Made by a program: the position numbers and the translations under genes
Shown: positions 37,793 through 46,694 of the stretch, in pieces
How positions within the stretch are numbered: position 1 is the first letter of the stretch
Layout of the letters: each line of letters starts with the position of its first letter
The notes under the pieces: generated by a model
The model's input: the letters and a program-made list of their open reading frames with translations, nothing else
Database searches by the model: none
Told to the model about the DNA's origin: nothing
DNA from: CAMCFD01 sp965661355
GTDB lineage: Bacteria; Pseudomonadota; Alphaproteobacteria; Rickettsiales; UBA1997
Length of the DNA: 64,000 bases
Direction of reading: 5' to 3'
Assembly: GCA_965661355.1 (NCBI GenBank)
Contig: CBFIDI010000001.1
Location: 22,127-86,126 of the forward strand

Positions 37793-37822
37793 TTTTTTGC
37801 GCAAATATTCTTAACTTTTAAA

Positions 37823-37858
37823 AACCCGCCCAGAGTTATTTTGGGCGGGTTTTTTTGT
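37823..37858 (+). terminator. Rho-independent terminator after rpoC
   Basis: AACCCGCCCA (37823-37832) pairs with TGGGCGGGTT (37842-37851), followed by a run of T. This is the strongest intrinsic terminator in the window and closes the rpl-rpo cluster. Confidence 0.92.
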
Positions 37859-38492
37859 TATATGAAGATCCGCCTAGGATTTTTGTGGCGCCACTTTTAA
37901 TTTATAATTTATAATTAAACTTTAGAGTTGTTGTAAAAAAATATCAAAAAGTGAAATCGGTTATTTTACTAATTAAATTTTAACGGATCAACGGCATATA
38001 ATGCCAAGCCTTGTCTTTAACAACTAATTTAGGGCTTAATAATTTAATTAATGAATTTATCATCATAAGCCGAGTTAAGGCCAAGACTCATGGTTAATTT
38101 CTTTGGCGATGAAGAGATTTAGCAATTAAGCCATAGCAGATAAGTTAGCGCTTAAAAGTAAAGCTTGATATAGCATTTTTAAATAAATATTTTTGAATTA
38201 TAGAGTTTTATTGAAAAATTGTCGTCGATATAAGCAATTCTTGACAATAATTTTTTGACAAAACTTTTGGCCCAAAAGATCATTTGATTGCCGAAAATGA
38301 TGTAATGGCTGCTTGCATATATAAAAATCAATATAGAAATTTTATCTAGAAATTTCATCTTTTTAACAAAGCCTAGTCATATATTCTAATAACCGCGCCA
38401 GTCTTTCTAATAATTGTTTAAAAATATTTTGTTTTTATACATTTTTAAATATAGAATTTGGTTATAATATAATTTTGTTCAAATCTTTAGTA
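37859..38492. other. Gap rpoC to permease gene
   Basis: No gene. Contains a diverged copy of the dispersed inverted-repeat element (38001-38171). The remainder is AT-rich without recognisable structure. Confidence 0.5.
38001..38171. mobile_element. MITE-like element, diverged copy
   Basis: The left part (GCCAAGCCTTGTCTTTAA, then AATTTAGGGCTTAATAATTT) matches the left end of the 16195-16358 element almost base for base, and the right part (GATTTAGCAATTAAGCC, then CTTAAAAGTAAAGCTTGATAT) matches its right end more loosely. Size is similar, about 170 bp. Confidence 0.55.
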
Positions 38493-39497
38493 ATGGCAAC
38501 AATAATTAATAAATTCAAAGAAAACCGACGAGCTTATTATTCTTTTTTAGCTTTTTTTGCAATTTTTTTCATTTCGCTATTTTCAGAATTTTTAGCTAAC
38601 GATAAGCCAATTTTAATGTATTTTGAAGGGCGAATTTATGCGCCGATATTTCAAAATGTTACAGAAAAGGAAATGGGCGGCATTTTTGCAACTAATGCCG
38701 ACTTTCGCGATGAAGAGGTTATAAAATTAGTTGAAAAAAACCCTAAAAACTGGATATTGTTTGCACCAATTAGATTTTCGTACAATACAATAAACTATAA
38801 AATGACAAAGCCCGCGCCGTCAATGCCCAGCTCTGAAAATATTCTAGGAACTGACGATCAGGGACGAGATGTTTTAGCAAGGGTTTTATATGGAGTACGA
38901 GTTTCGTTACTATTTGGCTTTGCTTTGTCGTTTTTTAGCCTTGTTTTAGCGATTTTAATTGGTGCATTTCAAGGTTATTTTGGTGGTAAAATTGACATTT
39001 TAGGACAAAGATTTATTGAGATTTGGTCAGGAATTCCGGTTTTGTTTTTATTGATTATTTTATCTTCCATTATTACGCCCGGATTTTTCTCGTTGTTATT
39101 TTTGATGTTATTATTTAGCTGGCTTGGACTTGCCGGACTTGTTAGAGTTGAGTTTTTGCGAGTTAAGAATTTTGATTTTGTGCTTTCGGCGCGCGCAATT
39201 GGAGCAAGTAATTTTAGAATTATGTCAAGACATATTTTGCCAAATGCATCAGCGGTAATTTTTGCAAATTTGCCATTTTTAATAAGCGGATCGATCGTAA
39301 CCTTGACTTCGCTCGATTTTCTGGGGCTTGGACTTCCAGCTGGATCGCCTTCGCTTGGAGAGCTTTTGGCGCAAGGCAAAAATAATATTCAGGCTTATCA
39401 CCTAGGGATTGTTGGATTTGTAACAATTTCGACTATTTTAACTTTACTGGTTTTTATTGGCGAGGGCGCCAGAGACAGCTTTGACACCAGAAAGTAA
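38493..39497 (+). CDS. Peptide-type ABC transporter permease, YejE-like
   Basis: Inner-membrane permease of the oligopeptide/microcin C uptake type. The product (334 aa from the ATG at 38493; an in-frame TTG at 38475 is a less likely start) has an N-terminal membrane helix, a periplasmic loop, then the BPD-permease core beginning LGTDDQGRDVLARVLYGVRV and several membrane spans, with the EAA-type loop in ARAIGASNFRIMSRHILPN. The long loop and DDQGRDV motif fit YejE best. The partner genes yejA, yejB and yejF are not adjacent. Confidence 0.85.
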   Translation: MATIINKFKENRRAYYSFLAFFAIFFISLFSEFLANDKPILMYFEGRIYAPIFQNVTEKEMGGIFATNADFRDEEVIKLVEKNPKNWILFAPIRFSYNTINYKMTKPAPSMPSSENILGTDDQGRDVLARVLYGVRVSLLFGFALSFFSLVLAILIGAFQGYFGGKIDILGQRFIEIWSGIPVLFLLIILSSIITPGFFSLLFLMLLFSWLGLAGLVRVEFLRVKNFDFVLSARAIGASNFRIMSRHILPNASAVIFANLPFLISGSIVTLTSLDFLGLGLPAGSPSLGELLAQGKNNIQAYHLGIVGFVTISTILTLLVFIGEGARDSFDTRK

Positions 39498-40183
39498 ATC
39501 AAAAAATATGTATAATTCCTTTTATTTAAATTTAAGATGGCGTAAATTAGCTTGCCTCTATTATTACCGGTAATGATGTTATCAAAATTCTGCCGAAAAT
39601 CTTAGAAAATCAGGCGCCAAGGGTTAAGAAATATGTTGAGATGTATAATGTTTGAAGGCAGATAAATATTTTATATTTTTAACAAAATTATCGTAAAGAC
39701 TTAGCTTCATATCACGGCAAAATATCGATTTTTTTATCTGGCCTTAAAAGTTAAAATTAATATTACCCCAATTACCAAATTAAGATAGATTTTTAGTAAA
39801 AATTTATCAAGAATAAGATTTAATAAAAGCCGCACATATACAGATATAAATAAATCTTTTCATTAAAATTGCAGGACAAAAGCGTAAGAACCAGAGGTTA
39901 ATTTTGATTTGGCAATTCACAATATAGCCATTTATAAAATTAAAATTTAATTAGTAAAATAATTTCCAAAACTTTTGTAATATATCAGATAATTTGCTCG
40001 TTTTTTTACAATAGTAATTTCTTAGACTCCTTAATGATCAATTGTAAAGTTAAGCTGATATCGACTCTTAAGAAGAGAAAATAATAAGCAAGGTTCTAAA
40101 GTTCAATAAAGAAGAAAAAATCCTTCACATTTGCAAAAATATGTTGTAAAATGAGCTAAATATTAAAAAATTAATTAAGAAAT
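39498..40183. other. Gap permease gene to pdhC
   Basis: No intact gene. Just after the permease, at about 39552-39656, one + frame reads ASIITGNDVIKILPKILENQ followed by about 13 more codons to a TGA, which looks like the 3' end of a lost gene; I cannot assign it. The rest of the 686 bp is AT-rich and featureless. Confidence 0.4.
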
Positions 40184-41518
40184 ATGCCTATTGAAGTTTT
40201 AATGCCAGCCTTGTCACCAACCATGACAGAAGGCAATTTAGCAAGTTGGATCAAAAAAGAAGGAGACAAAGTCGAAGCCGGCGAAGTAATTGCTGAAATT
40301 GAAACAGACAAAGCCACAATGGAAGTTGAAGCCGTTGATGAAGGGGTTTTGGGTAAAATTTTAGTTAAAGAAGGAACTGAAAATGTTAAGGTAAATAGTG
40401 CCATTGCTCTGATTCTAGAAGATGGAGAAGACAAAAAAGAACTTGAAAATTATAAACCAGAAGAAGGTGGCGCTGAAAAATCTGAAAAAAAACCAGAAGA
40501 CAGCCAGAGCGACAATAAGAATGAAGAAAAAGACGATAAGCAAAACGATAAAGAAGATAATAAAAAACAAGAAATCAATAAAATAGAAGAAAAAAAGCAA
40601 CCAAAATCAACCGCCACAAGCGACAGTTTTTTGGTTGATGATTTACTTGGCGTTAAAGCAAGCCCGCTAGCAAAAAGAATTGCCAAGGAAAATAACCTAA
40701 CTTTGGCGCAAATTGAAGGCAGCGGACCAAGAGGAAGAATTATTAAGGACGATGTTTTAGATTTTGCAAAAAGTGGTGGACCGAAAGGTGGCGCGGTTAG
40801 AAGAAATTCAAAGGAAGTTACCGAAGTTAAAAATAGTAATATTAGAAAAGTCATTGCTAAAAGATTGCTAGAATCTAAGCAGAAAGTTCCACATTTTTAT
40901 TTATCGGCCGATTTAAATATCGATAAATTGCTAGATATGAGAAAATCTATTAATGAAGAGGCCAAAATATTAGAAAATGGTAAACCAGAATATAAAATTT
41001 CAGTTAACGATTTAGTAATTAAAGCCAGCGCCTTGGCACTGAAAAATGTTCCGCAGGCGAATAGCTCTTGGTCAGATGATGCGGTTCTGCTTTATAACAA
41101 TGTTGACATTTCAGTTGCCGTAGCAATTGAAGATGGACTGATTACGCCAATTGTTAAGAACGCTGATCAAAAGGATATTATTGCAATTTCTGGCGAAGTA
41201 AAGTCTTTGGCTAAGAAGGCAAAAGAAGGAAAGCTTCAACCAGAAGAATTTCAGGGTGGAAGCTTTAGTATTTCTAACCTTGGAATGTATGCGGTAAATA
41301 ATTTTCAGGCAATTGTTAACCCGCCTCAAAGCTGTATTTTAGCAGTTGGAGCTGGAATTAAAAAACCGATAGTTGATGAAGATAACAATATTAAATCGGC
41401 CACAATAATGAATGTTACATTGTCTTCAGACCACAGATCTGTTGATGGGGCGGTTGGCGCAGAGTTTTTGGCGGCGCTTAAAAAATATATCGAAAAGCCA
41501 GTTTTGATGATTATTTAG
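40184..41518 (+). CDS. pdhC: Pyruvate dehydrogenase E2 (dihydrolipoyl acetyltransferase)
   Basis: Core acetyltransferase of the pyruvate dehydrogenase complex. The 444-aa product has an N-terminal lipoyl domain beginning MPIEVLMPALSPTMTEGNLA with the lipoyl-Lys in EIETDKATMEV, a long Lys/Glu/Asp-rich linker (about residues 85-150), a subunit-binding domain (ASPLAKRIAKENNL, about 163-200) and the catalytic domain with the active His in SSDHRSVDGAVGAEF. The MPALSPTMTEG start separates it from SucB. pdhA, pdhB and lpd are not adjacent. The 3' end is duplicated downstream (41493-41584). Confidence 0.95.
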   Translation: MPIEVLMPALSPTMTEGNLASWIKKEGDKVEAGEVIAEIETDKATMEVEAVDEGVLGKILVKEGTENVKVNSAIALILEDGEDKKELENYKPEEGGAEKSEKKPEDSQSDNKNEEKDDKQNDKEDNKKQEINKIEEKKQPKSTATSDSFLVDDLLGVKASPLAKRIAKENNLTLAQIEGSGPRGRIIKDDVLDFAKSGGPKGGAVRRNSKEVTEVKNSNIRKVIAKRLLESKQKVPHFYLSADLNIDKLLDMRKSINEEAKILENGKPEYKISVNDLVIKASALALKNVPQANSSWSDDAVLLYNNVDISVAVAIEDGLITPIVKNADQKDIIAISGEVKSLAKKAKEGKLQPEEFQGGSFSISNLGMYAVNNFQAIVNPPQSCILAVGAGIKKPIVDEDNNIKSATIMNVTLSSDHRSVDGAVGAEFLAALKKYIEKPVLMII

Positions 41519-41584
41519 CAACTAAATTCAAAGATTATAAAAGCCAGTTTTGATGATTATTTAGCAACTAAATTCAAAGATTAT
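41493..41584 (+). repeat. Perfect 46-bp tandem duplication over the pdhC stop
   Basis: Bases 41493-41538 and 41539-41584 are identical and directly adjacent. The first copy contains the last codons of pdhC and its stop; the second repeats them after the stop, so the protein is unchanged. Perfect identity suggests a recent slippage or recombination event, or an assembly artefact. Confidence 0.9.
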
Positions 41585-41761
41585 AATTTTGGATTTGACA
41601 ATTTAAAACTAATATTGTTTAATTTTTAAATATCAGCCGCTTAGATCGTTTTATTTAGCTAACGAGAAATTCAAATCTGAGTATATTTTTTTGCTCTGGA
41701 TTCTATCTTTTGCTAACTAACAAAATGTAAACTAAGCCACATTCTTAGTCTAAGGCAACAA

Positions 41762-41956
41762 ATGAAATTTGGAAAAATGTATAAAAAGTTCAAACTAATA
41801 TTGGTTTTAATAATAACTTCTATATTAGTTTACAAAATATTCTTTAGTGCAAATAGCAAAGAAAACTTTAGCTGGATTTTTGAAGGGCAAGAAGAAAAAC
41901 AGGTTTTGCCCGAATTATCAAATGAAGAAATAGAAAAAAATAGCAAAATAGACTAA
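41762..41956 (+). CDS. Small membrane protein, unknown
   Basis: 64-aa protein with basic start MKFGKMYKKFK, one hydrophobic helix (LILVLIITSILVYKIFF, about residues 12-28) and a short acidic tail. I do not recognise it. The well-formed N-in membrane layout favours a real gene, but no ribosome-binding site stands out and the length is short enough for chance. Confidence 0.4.
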   Translation: MKFGKMYKKFKLILVLIITSILVYKIFFSANSKENFSWIFEGQEEKQVLPELSNEEIEKNSKID

Positions 41957-42539
41957 GTGTTTTTATGCTCAAAATTGTGTTTTAAGCCTGTTTTCTAGGC
42001 CACTTTCTTTGTTTTGGCGACAAAAACTTTACTAATGAATTCTAGTATATTTAAGTAAAACTATACATTTCACAACTTAGTTCATAAATTTTTGATGTAA
42101 TTTATAAGGTGAAATTTCTTGAATTTATCTGAACTATGTCTAATTGCCAATTTTAAATGACAATTTATACCAAGCTCTATCTTTAAATGCTAAATATATC
42201 AAAAAAATATCCGCCTGTTATGCCTTGCTTTTGATAATAAATTTATTCATCAAATCTTGCCCCCCCTAGATTAGTACCTAAAAATATAATTTATTATATT
42301 TTATTTAATTAGCTTCATAATAAATGTTCATTTTTCATGATAATTCTTTTGATAAAATTTCCTAACCCTTAAAAATTAATTATAAAATTAAAATGGAGCA
42401 ACTTAATATTTCGTTGCTAGAAAATTGGCGTAATTTAGTGCAAAATTAATATTACCGCCCTGTTTTGTTGACTTTTTGACTTAAAAATACTAATATAAAT
42501 CAATATATTTTTATATAAACACCAAAAAGCTAAACCCTA
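41957..42539. other. Gap with truncated dispersed element
   Basis: No gene seen. A partial copy of the inverted-repeat element lies at about 42167-42275. The rest is AT-rich. Confidence 0.5.
42167..42275. mobile_element. MITE-like element, truncated copy
   Basis: The left end ATACCAAGCTCTATCTTTAA matches the type copy, and the inner part TTTTGATAATAAATTTATT matches the inner part of the 62360-62512 copy. No right terminal repeat is found, so this is an internally deleted or right-truncated copy. Confidence 0.45.
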
Positions 42540-43460
42540 ATGCGTTCTTGTCGAATTAAAACAAAGTCAAATACTGACCTAATATTGTCCTGCCTTTTAT
42601 TTGGCACTGTTCGGGTCGTGATTTTTATCTACTTTTTAATATTTTTTCTAACTGATAGCCTTTGGGCCGACGATGATAATTTAAACGATAGAAATCGACT
42701 TGCCAATAGAAGAAATGAAAGATTTTATAAGGGCGATATAGTAAGACATTTTATCTCTTTGAGTGGCGAATATGACTCGGACGAAAATAGCAAGCAGAAA
42801 ATTATTAGCCTTGACCATTTTTATAAAAGCAGAGACTGGATTAGCGATGTTACGCTTAGAATGGAGACATTGGAAGAAAATGATTCATCGTCAATATTTA
42901 GCGAAAATAGACAGCATCTAGTGAAAGAGTCGGACGAATATAGGGCGATTATTGCTGAAAAAATTATCATTAACGACACAAAAAACTATTTAATATTTTT
43001 TAACGAGACAAGATATGATGATGAGGCCGATAGCGCGTATTATGACATTGTAGTTTCGGGTGGCGTTGGCAGAATGTTTTTTAATGACAAGCTAGAGATT
43101 GACCTTGGATATGGCGTTTCTAGGGGTAAGCAAATTACCGATACAACTTTTGAAAGTGCGCGGCGCGATTATCATCGTCAAATTTTTGTGCCTGCTTTTC
43201 GTACGGAATTTAGGCTTTTTGATAAAACGCGCTTTATACAAAGGGGCTATGCCTATTATAGCGGCGATATAGATAGCTATTATTTATTGACCAGATTGCA
43301 ATATCCGCTTTCAAAGAAAGTATATTTACAATTTTCGCATTTATTTGACAAAAGAAGTTATGAACTTTATGACAATAGAACTTTTGACAGAATTGCAACT
43401 AGAAATGAAGTTAGAAGGCAAATTTTGCTTGGCTTCAGGTTTGATTTTGGCTCTAGATAG
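42540..43460 (+). CDS. Outer membrane protein, DUF481-like
   Basis: Probably a beta-barrel of the YdiY/DUF481 (salt-induced outer membrane protein) type. The 306-aa frame has a hydrophobic N-terminal segment ending LTDSLWA-DDD, a good signal-peptidase site, then alternating polar/aromatic strands (HFISLSGEYDSDE, YYDIVVSGGVGRMFF, KLEIDLGYGVSRGK) and a C-terminus typical of barrels (ILLGFRFDFGSR). The start is uncertain: the ATG at 42540 gives a long pre-signal stretch, and an internal GTG near 42618 would give a cleaner signal peptide. It sits just before virB8, but a link is not shown. Confidence 0.65.
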   Translation: MRSCRIKTKSNTDLILSCLLFGTVRVVIFIYFLIFFLTDSLWADDDNLNDRNRLANRRNERFYKGDIVRHFISLSGEYDSDENSKQKIISLDHFYKSRDWISDVTLRMETLEENDSSSIFSENRQHLVKESDEYRAIIAEKIIINDTKNYLIFFNETRYDDEADSAYYDIVVSGGVGRMFFNDKLEIDLGYGVSRGKQITDTTFESARRDYHRQIFVPAFRTEFRLFDKTRFIQRGYAYYSGDIDSYYLLTRLQYPLSKKVYLQFSHLFDKRSYELYDNRTFDRIATRNEVRRQILLGFRFDFGSR

Positions 43461-43636
43461 AGCGGCTAATTTTCTTTTTTGAAAAATGTGCAACAAAAAT
43501 TAATTATTGCGATTTTTTGCTAAATTGATAAGCTTTTTTGCTTTTGCGCCTCAAAATTAATATTTTTAAAAAAAAGCTTTGATTTTATTAAGTTTTTGTT
43601 ACAATTGAGCTAGCGCAATGAACTGTTAAGCAAAAT

Positions 43637-44467
43637 ATGGAACAAAAGCTTCATGAATTAAAAAGTAACGAAAGCGAAGAATATAAAGAAGAGTTAGCAG
43701 AATATTATCAATTTGTAAAGAATTCAGTTGATGACGGCTCTTATTTTAAAGACGCCATGGATTGGTATATGTCCAAATATGTTAGCCCCATGGTCGATCG
43801 TGTATTAATGATTGCTGTTGCCATTGTGGCATCGGTTTCGCTTTATTTCTTATATCAAATTATCTCTACTGCGTTTCCTTTGGTTGAAAAAGTTCCAATT
43901 GTGATTAGAGATTATGACACATCGCTTTATAGGCCAATAATTTCTAGGATTAAAGATGAGAAAGATAAAAATATAAAGACAGTTGATGAATCGGTGGCTA
44001 AATATTTGTTGGTAAATTATATTAAAGAACGAGAATCTTACGATTTTAGAGAAGCAAAGGCTGACCAAGTTAAAGAAAAATTTACTAAAATCAAAAATAA
44101 CTCTTCCTTTGCTGAATATAAAAACTTTCAGCTTTTCATGAGCCGCGATAATTACGATAGTCCAATTAACAATTTTGGTAAAAATATTTATCAAACCGTA
44201 AATATTAAATCATTTGACTTTAATCGCACTGAATCAATGAGTCGTTATGAAAAACTTAAATGGCTTTTTGTTAAAAAAATTCCTAGTAAAGCAGAAGTAA
44301 TGTTTGAAACGGTGACTTATAAAGTTGACAAAGATGGAAATAAATTTGTAGAAACAGAAAATTTCTTAGCCAAAATTAAGTTTGCTTTTGGCGGCCTTAA
44401 TCGCGAAGCAAAATCAGGAATATTGAGTTTTGTTGTTGATGAGTATAAATTATTTAGAGTAAAATAG
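43637..44467 (+). CDS. virB8: Type IV secretion system protein VirB8
   Basis: Inner-membrane assembly factor of VirB/Rvh-type secretion. The 276-aa product has a cytoplasmic N-terminus of about 55 residues, one membrane helix (VLMIAVAIVASVSLYFLYQI, about 57-76) and a periplasmic VirB8 domain with ESYDFREAKADQVKEKF and NFGKNIYQTVNIKSF. The length is slightly above the usual 230-250. It is directly followed by virB9, the normal B8-B9 order, but virB10, B11 and D4 are absent here, as in the scattered rvh loci of Rickettsiales, where B8 and B9 are known to be duplicated. Confidence 0.87.
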   Translation: MEQKLHELKSNESEEYKEELAEYYQFVKNSVDDGSYFKDAMDWYMSKYVSPMVDRVLMIAVAIVASVSLYFLYQIISTAFPLVEKVPIVIRDYDTSLYRPIISRIKDEKDKNIKTVDESVAKYLLVNYIKERESYDFREAKADQVKEKFTKIKNNSSFAEYKNFQLFMSRDNYDSPINNFGKNIYQTVNIKSFDFNRTESMSRYEKLKWLFVKKIPSKAEVMFETVTYKVDKDGNKFVETENFLAKIKFAFGGLNREAKSGILSFVVDEYKLFRVK

Positions 44468-44534
44468 ATATTAATTTTAGATAAGAAAAGCTAATAAATT
44501 TAAAAAATTAGACGGTAAAATATCGTCGAAGATT

Positions 44535-45869
44535 ATGACAATATTTAAAAAAATAAATATATTACCAGTTGTTCTTTTGCATTTTGCATTATTTACTTTT
44601 GTAAATAATGTTGACGCTTCGCAATTGCCACATTTTTTGGGCACCGAAAAAAAATTTAGAAGCTATGTTTATAACCCAAATGAAGTTTATCGTTATCTGG
44701 GGCATTATACATATCAGGGTTTTATTGAATTTGGCAAAGATGAAAAAATAAGCACCATAACCATGGGCGATCCGTCGTTGTGGCTTTTTGAGCATTTAAG
44801 TAACAGGCTATTCTTAAAACCAGTAGGAGAGGGAAGTTCTGAAACTAATATGACGGTAATAACAGATAAAAGAATTTATCATTTTGAGCTAACCGCCAAA
44901 GAAGCGAGAAGCATAGATGATCAAGATTTAATTTTTGTGGCAAAATTTGCTTACCCCGACGATAAAGATAAAAATATTCTACAATTTCCGCGCAGCTTGG
45001 CTTCTGATGAACCCGATTTGAGGGATTTAAGTAAATATAATTTTCAATATCAATATACTGGCGAAACCTCTATTACGCCGCTTAAGGTTTTTGACAATGG
45101 TGAATTTACATATTTTCAGTTTTCGCATAAAAGCGCCGAGGTTCCGGCAATATTTTCTGTTGACTCGCAAGGCTATGAATCTTTGGTCAATTTTAGAGCG
45201 GCTGGGGACTATATTATTGTTGAAAAGGTTGCACAACAATTTACCTTGAGAAATGGATCGGATATTGTTTGCGTTTATAATTCAGGGGCAATAAATTCAG
45301 GTATGCGATCTGAACCCTCGGCAAGAAGGCCGCCTTCGGTTCCTAACTTTGCTGGGTCTTCAACTTTCTCGCCGCAATCTAGGTCGCCACAAAACTTTGC
45401 GCCACCACAAGATAATGGCTTTTTTGGCGCGCCAAGAAATGAGCAAAGTTTAAGCTATCCAGGGGCGCCAACTAGGTCGGGCCCAGCCTTTTCTTCGCCA
45501 CAAGCTAGCTTTCCACAGCTTGGCCCAAGGAAATCTGGAGTCGCCAGAAGAAGCAGGGCTCAAGAACAGCAAAATTTTAACACTGGACAACCAAGCCAAG
45601 AATTTTTTAGATCAACTTCTAATAATGTTAGGGGAGCAGAGAATAATGAGGCATTTCTTGAAGGTTTGCTGGGTGGCGAAAAGACTGGGGTGCAAACTTT
45701 TAGCGGAAGGCGGGCTGGGGGTTCTGGCGGTCAGCAACCTAGTGCAGGACAACAAATTAACAGGGCGCCCGTAGCTTCTGGCGCAGATCAGCAAGCTGGA
45801 GGTGGCGCAAATCCTTTTCAACCCGGATCTTTTGAGCCGCCATACCCTGGCGCACCACCAAGATTTTAA
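44535..45869 (+). CDS. virB9: Type IV secretion system protein VirB9 with Pro/Gln/Gly-rich tail
   Basis: Periplasmic/outer-membrane core component. It has a signal peptide (about residues 1-28), the VirB9 N-terminal domain (YRYLGHYTYQGFIEFGKDEK, LSNRLFLKPVG, NMTVITDKRIYHFEL) and the C-terminal domain that contacts VirB7/VirB10 (FDNGEFTYFQF, ending about residue 260). Beyond this, about 180 residues are low-complexity, rich in Pro, Gln, Gly, Ser and Arg, ending PPYPGAPPRF. Usual VirB9 is about 260-290 aa, so the tail is an unusual extension. It follows virB8 by 67 bp. Confidence 0.85.
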   Translation: MTIFKKINILPVVLLHFALFTFVNNVDASQLPHFLGTEKKFRSYVYNPNEVYRYLGHYTYQGFIEFGKDEKISTITMGDPSLWLFEHLSNRLFLKPVGEGSSETNMTVITDKRIYHFELTAKEARSIDDQDLIFVAKFAYPDDKDKNILQFPRSLASDEPDLRDLSKYNFQYQYTGETSITPLKVFDNGEFTYFQFSHKSAEVPAIFSVDSQGYESLVNFRAAGDYIIVEKVAQQFTLRNGSDIVCVYNSGAINSGMRSEPSARRPPSVPNFAGSSTFSPQSRSPQNFAPPQDNGFFGAPRNEQSLSYPGAPTRSGPAFSSPQASFPQLGPRKSGVARRSRAQEQQNFNTGQPSQEFFRSTSNNVRGAENNEAFLEGLLGGEKTGVQTFSGRRAGGSGGQQPSAGQQINRAPVASGADQQAGGGANPFQPGSFEPPYPGAPPRF

Positions 45870-45903
45870 ATTTGCAAGCAGAATAATTTTATATTTTTCA
45901 CAA

Positions 45904-46443
45904 ATGTCTATTACAAAATTTTTAACGACTGCTATTTTTGGCGCTATTTTAGTAATATTTTCATGTTCAAAAGATAATACAACCTATAATTACCCTGATA
46001 ATTTAGATTATAGAAGAAAAAGCAGGGCGGGGAATTTTCTAAAGAAAGAGATTAAAATTTATGACGCTGCAAATTCTAGCAAAAATTCTGATAAGCAAAA
46101 TATAGATTCTGGCAAAGTTGCAAATTCCGCCTTGTGGAAGGCTTCGGTTTCTATTGTTGGCGAGCTATTTCCAATTGCAGTAATTGACTCTGATGCGGGA
46201 ATTATAGCAACCGAATGGTATCAAGCAAGTCCGCTTAGCAACAAAAGGGTAAAAGTTAATGCATTGGTCAAAGATTCTGGGCTTGACGAGAGCAATTTAA
46301 GGGTTACTGTGTTTCGTCAAATTAGAGACTCTGCAAAAGATAATTGGCAAGGTGCAGGACAAGAAAGTTCGGAGAAGAACTCGGGTGACTTAACGGCCAA
46401 ACTAATAAAGGAAAAAATTTTAATAACCGCTAAAAGTTATTAG
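45904..46443 (+). CDS. DUF3576-type lipoprotein
   Basis: 179 aa from the ATG at 45904; a longer in-frame start at 45802 would overlap virB9 and lose the signal peptide. The N-terminus MSITKFLTTAIFGAILVIFSC is a lipoprotein signal with lipobox VIFSC. The body (LWKASVSIVGELFPIAVIDS, IIATEWYQ, RVKVNALVKDSGL) matches the DUF3576 family found before leuS in alphaproteobacteria, the same order as here. It is probably an outer-membrane lipoprotein; its function is not known. Confidence 0.83.
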   Translation: MSITKFLTTAIFGAILVIFSCSKDNTTYNYPDNLDYRRKSRAGNFLKKEIKIYDAANSSKNSDKQNIDSGKVANSALWKASVSIVGELFPIAVIDSDAGIIATEWYQASPLSNKRVKVNALVKDSGLDESNLRVTVFRQIRDSAKDNWQGAGQESSEKNSGDLTAKLIKEKILITAKSY

Positions 46444-46694
46444 GTTTGTGATAAATTAACAATTAGCACTAATTTTTATTATTTAATCTGAATTTTGGGC
46501 GCAAAGTTCCTATATATTCCAATATATAAGATTATTTAATTAATGTTTATCTCTAGAAATTGACATAACCCGTAAAGCACGAAAACAAAATTTATTAATT
46601 TTTACTTTTATGAAAAAATAAGGTAAAAAGACAATTTTTTGACTAAACTAATATCGACCTAATAACAAACTGATTTTAAAATATTTAAAAAATA

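Noticed and set aside
38475..38492. TTG start for the permease
   Set aside because: An ATG 18 bases downstream gives a normal basic N-terminus before the first membrane helix.
45802..45903. Longer start for the DUF3576 lipoprotein
   Set aside because: Would overlap the virB9 coding region and place a non-signal sequence ahead of a clear lipoprotein signal peptide beginning at 45904.
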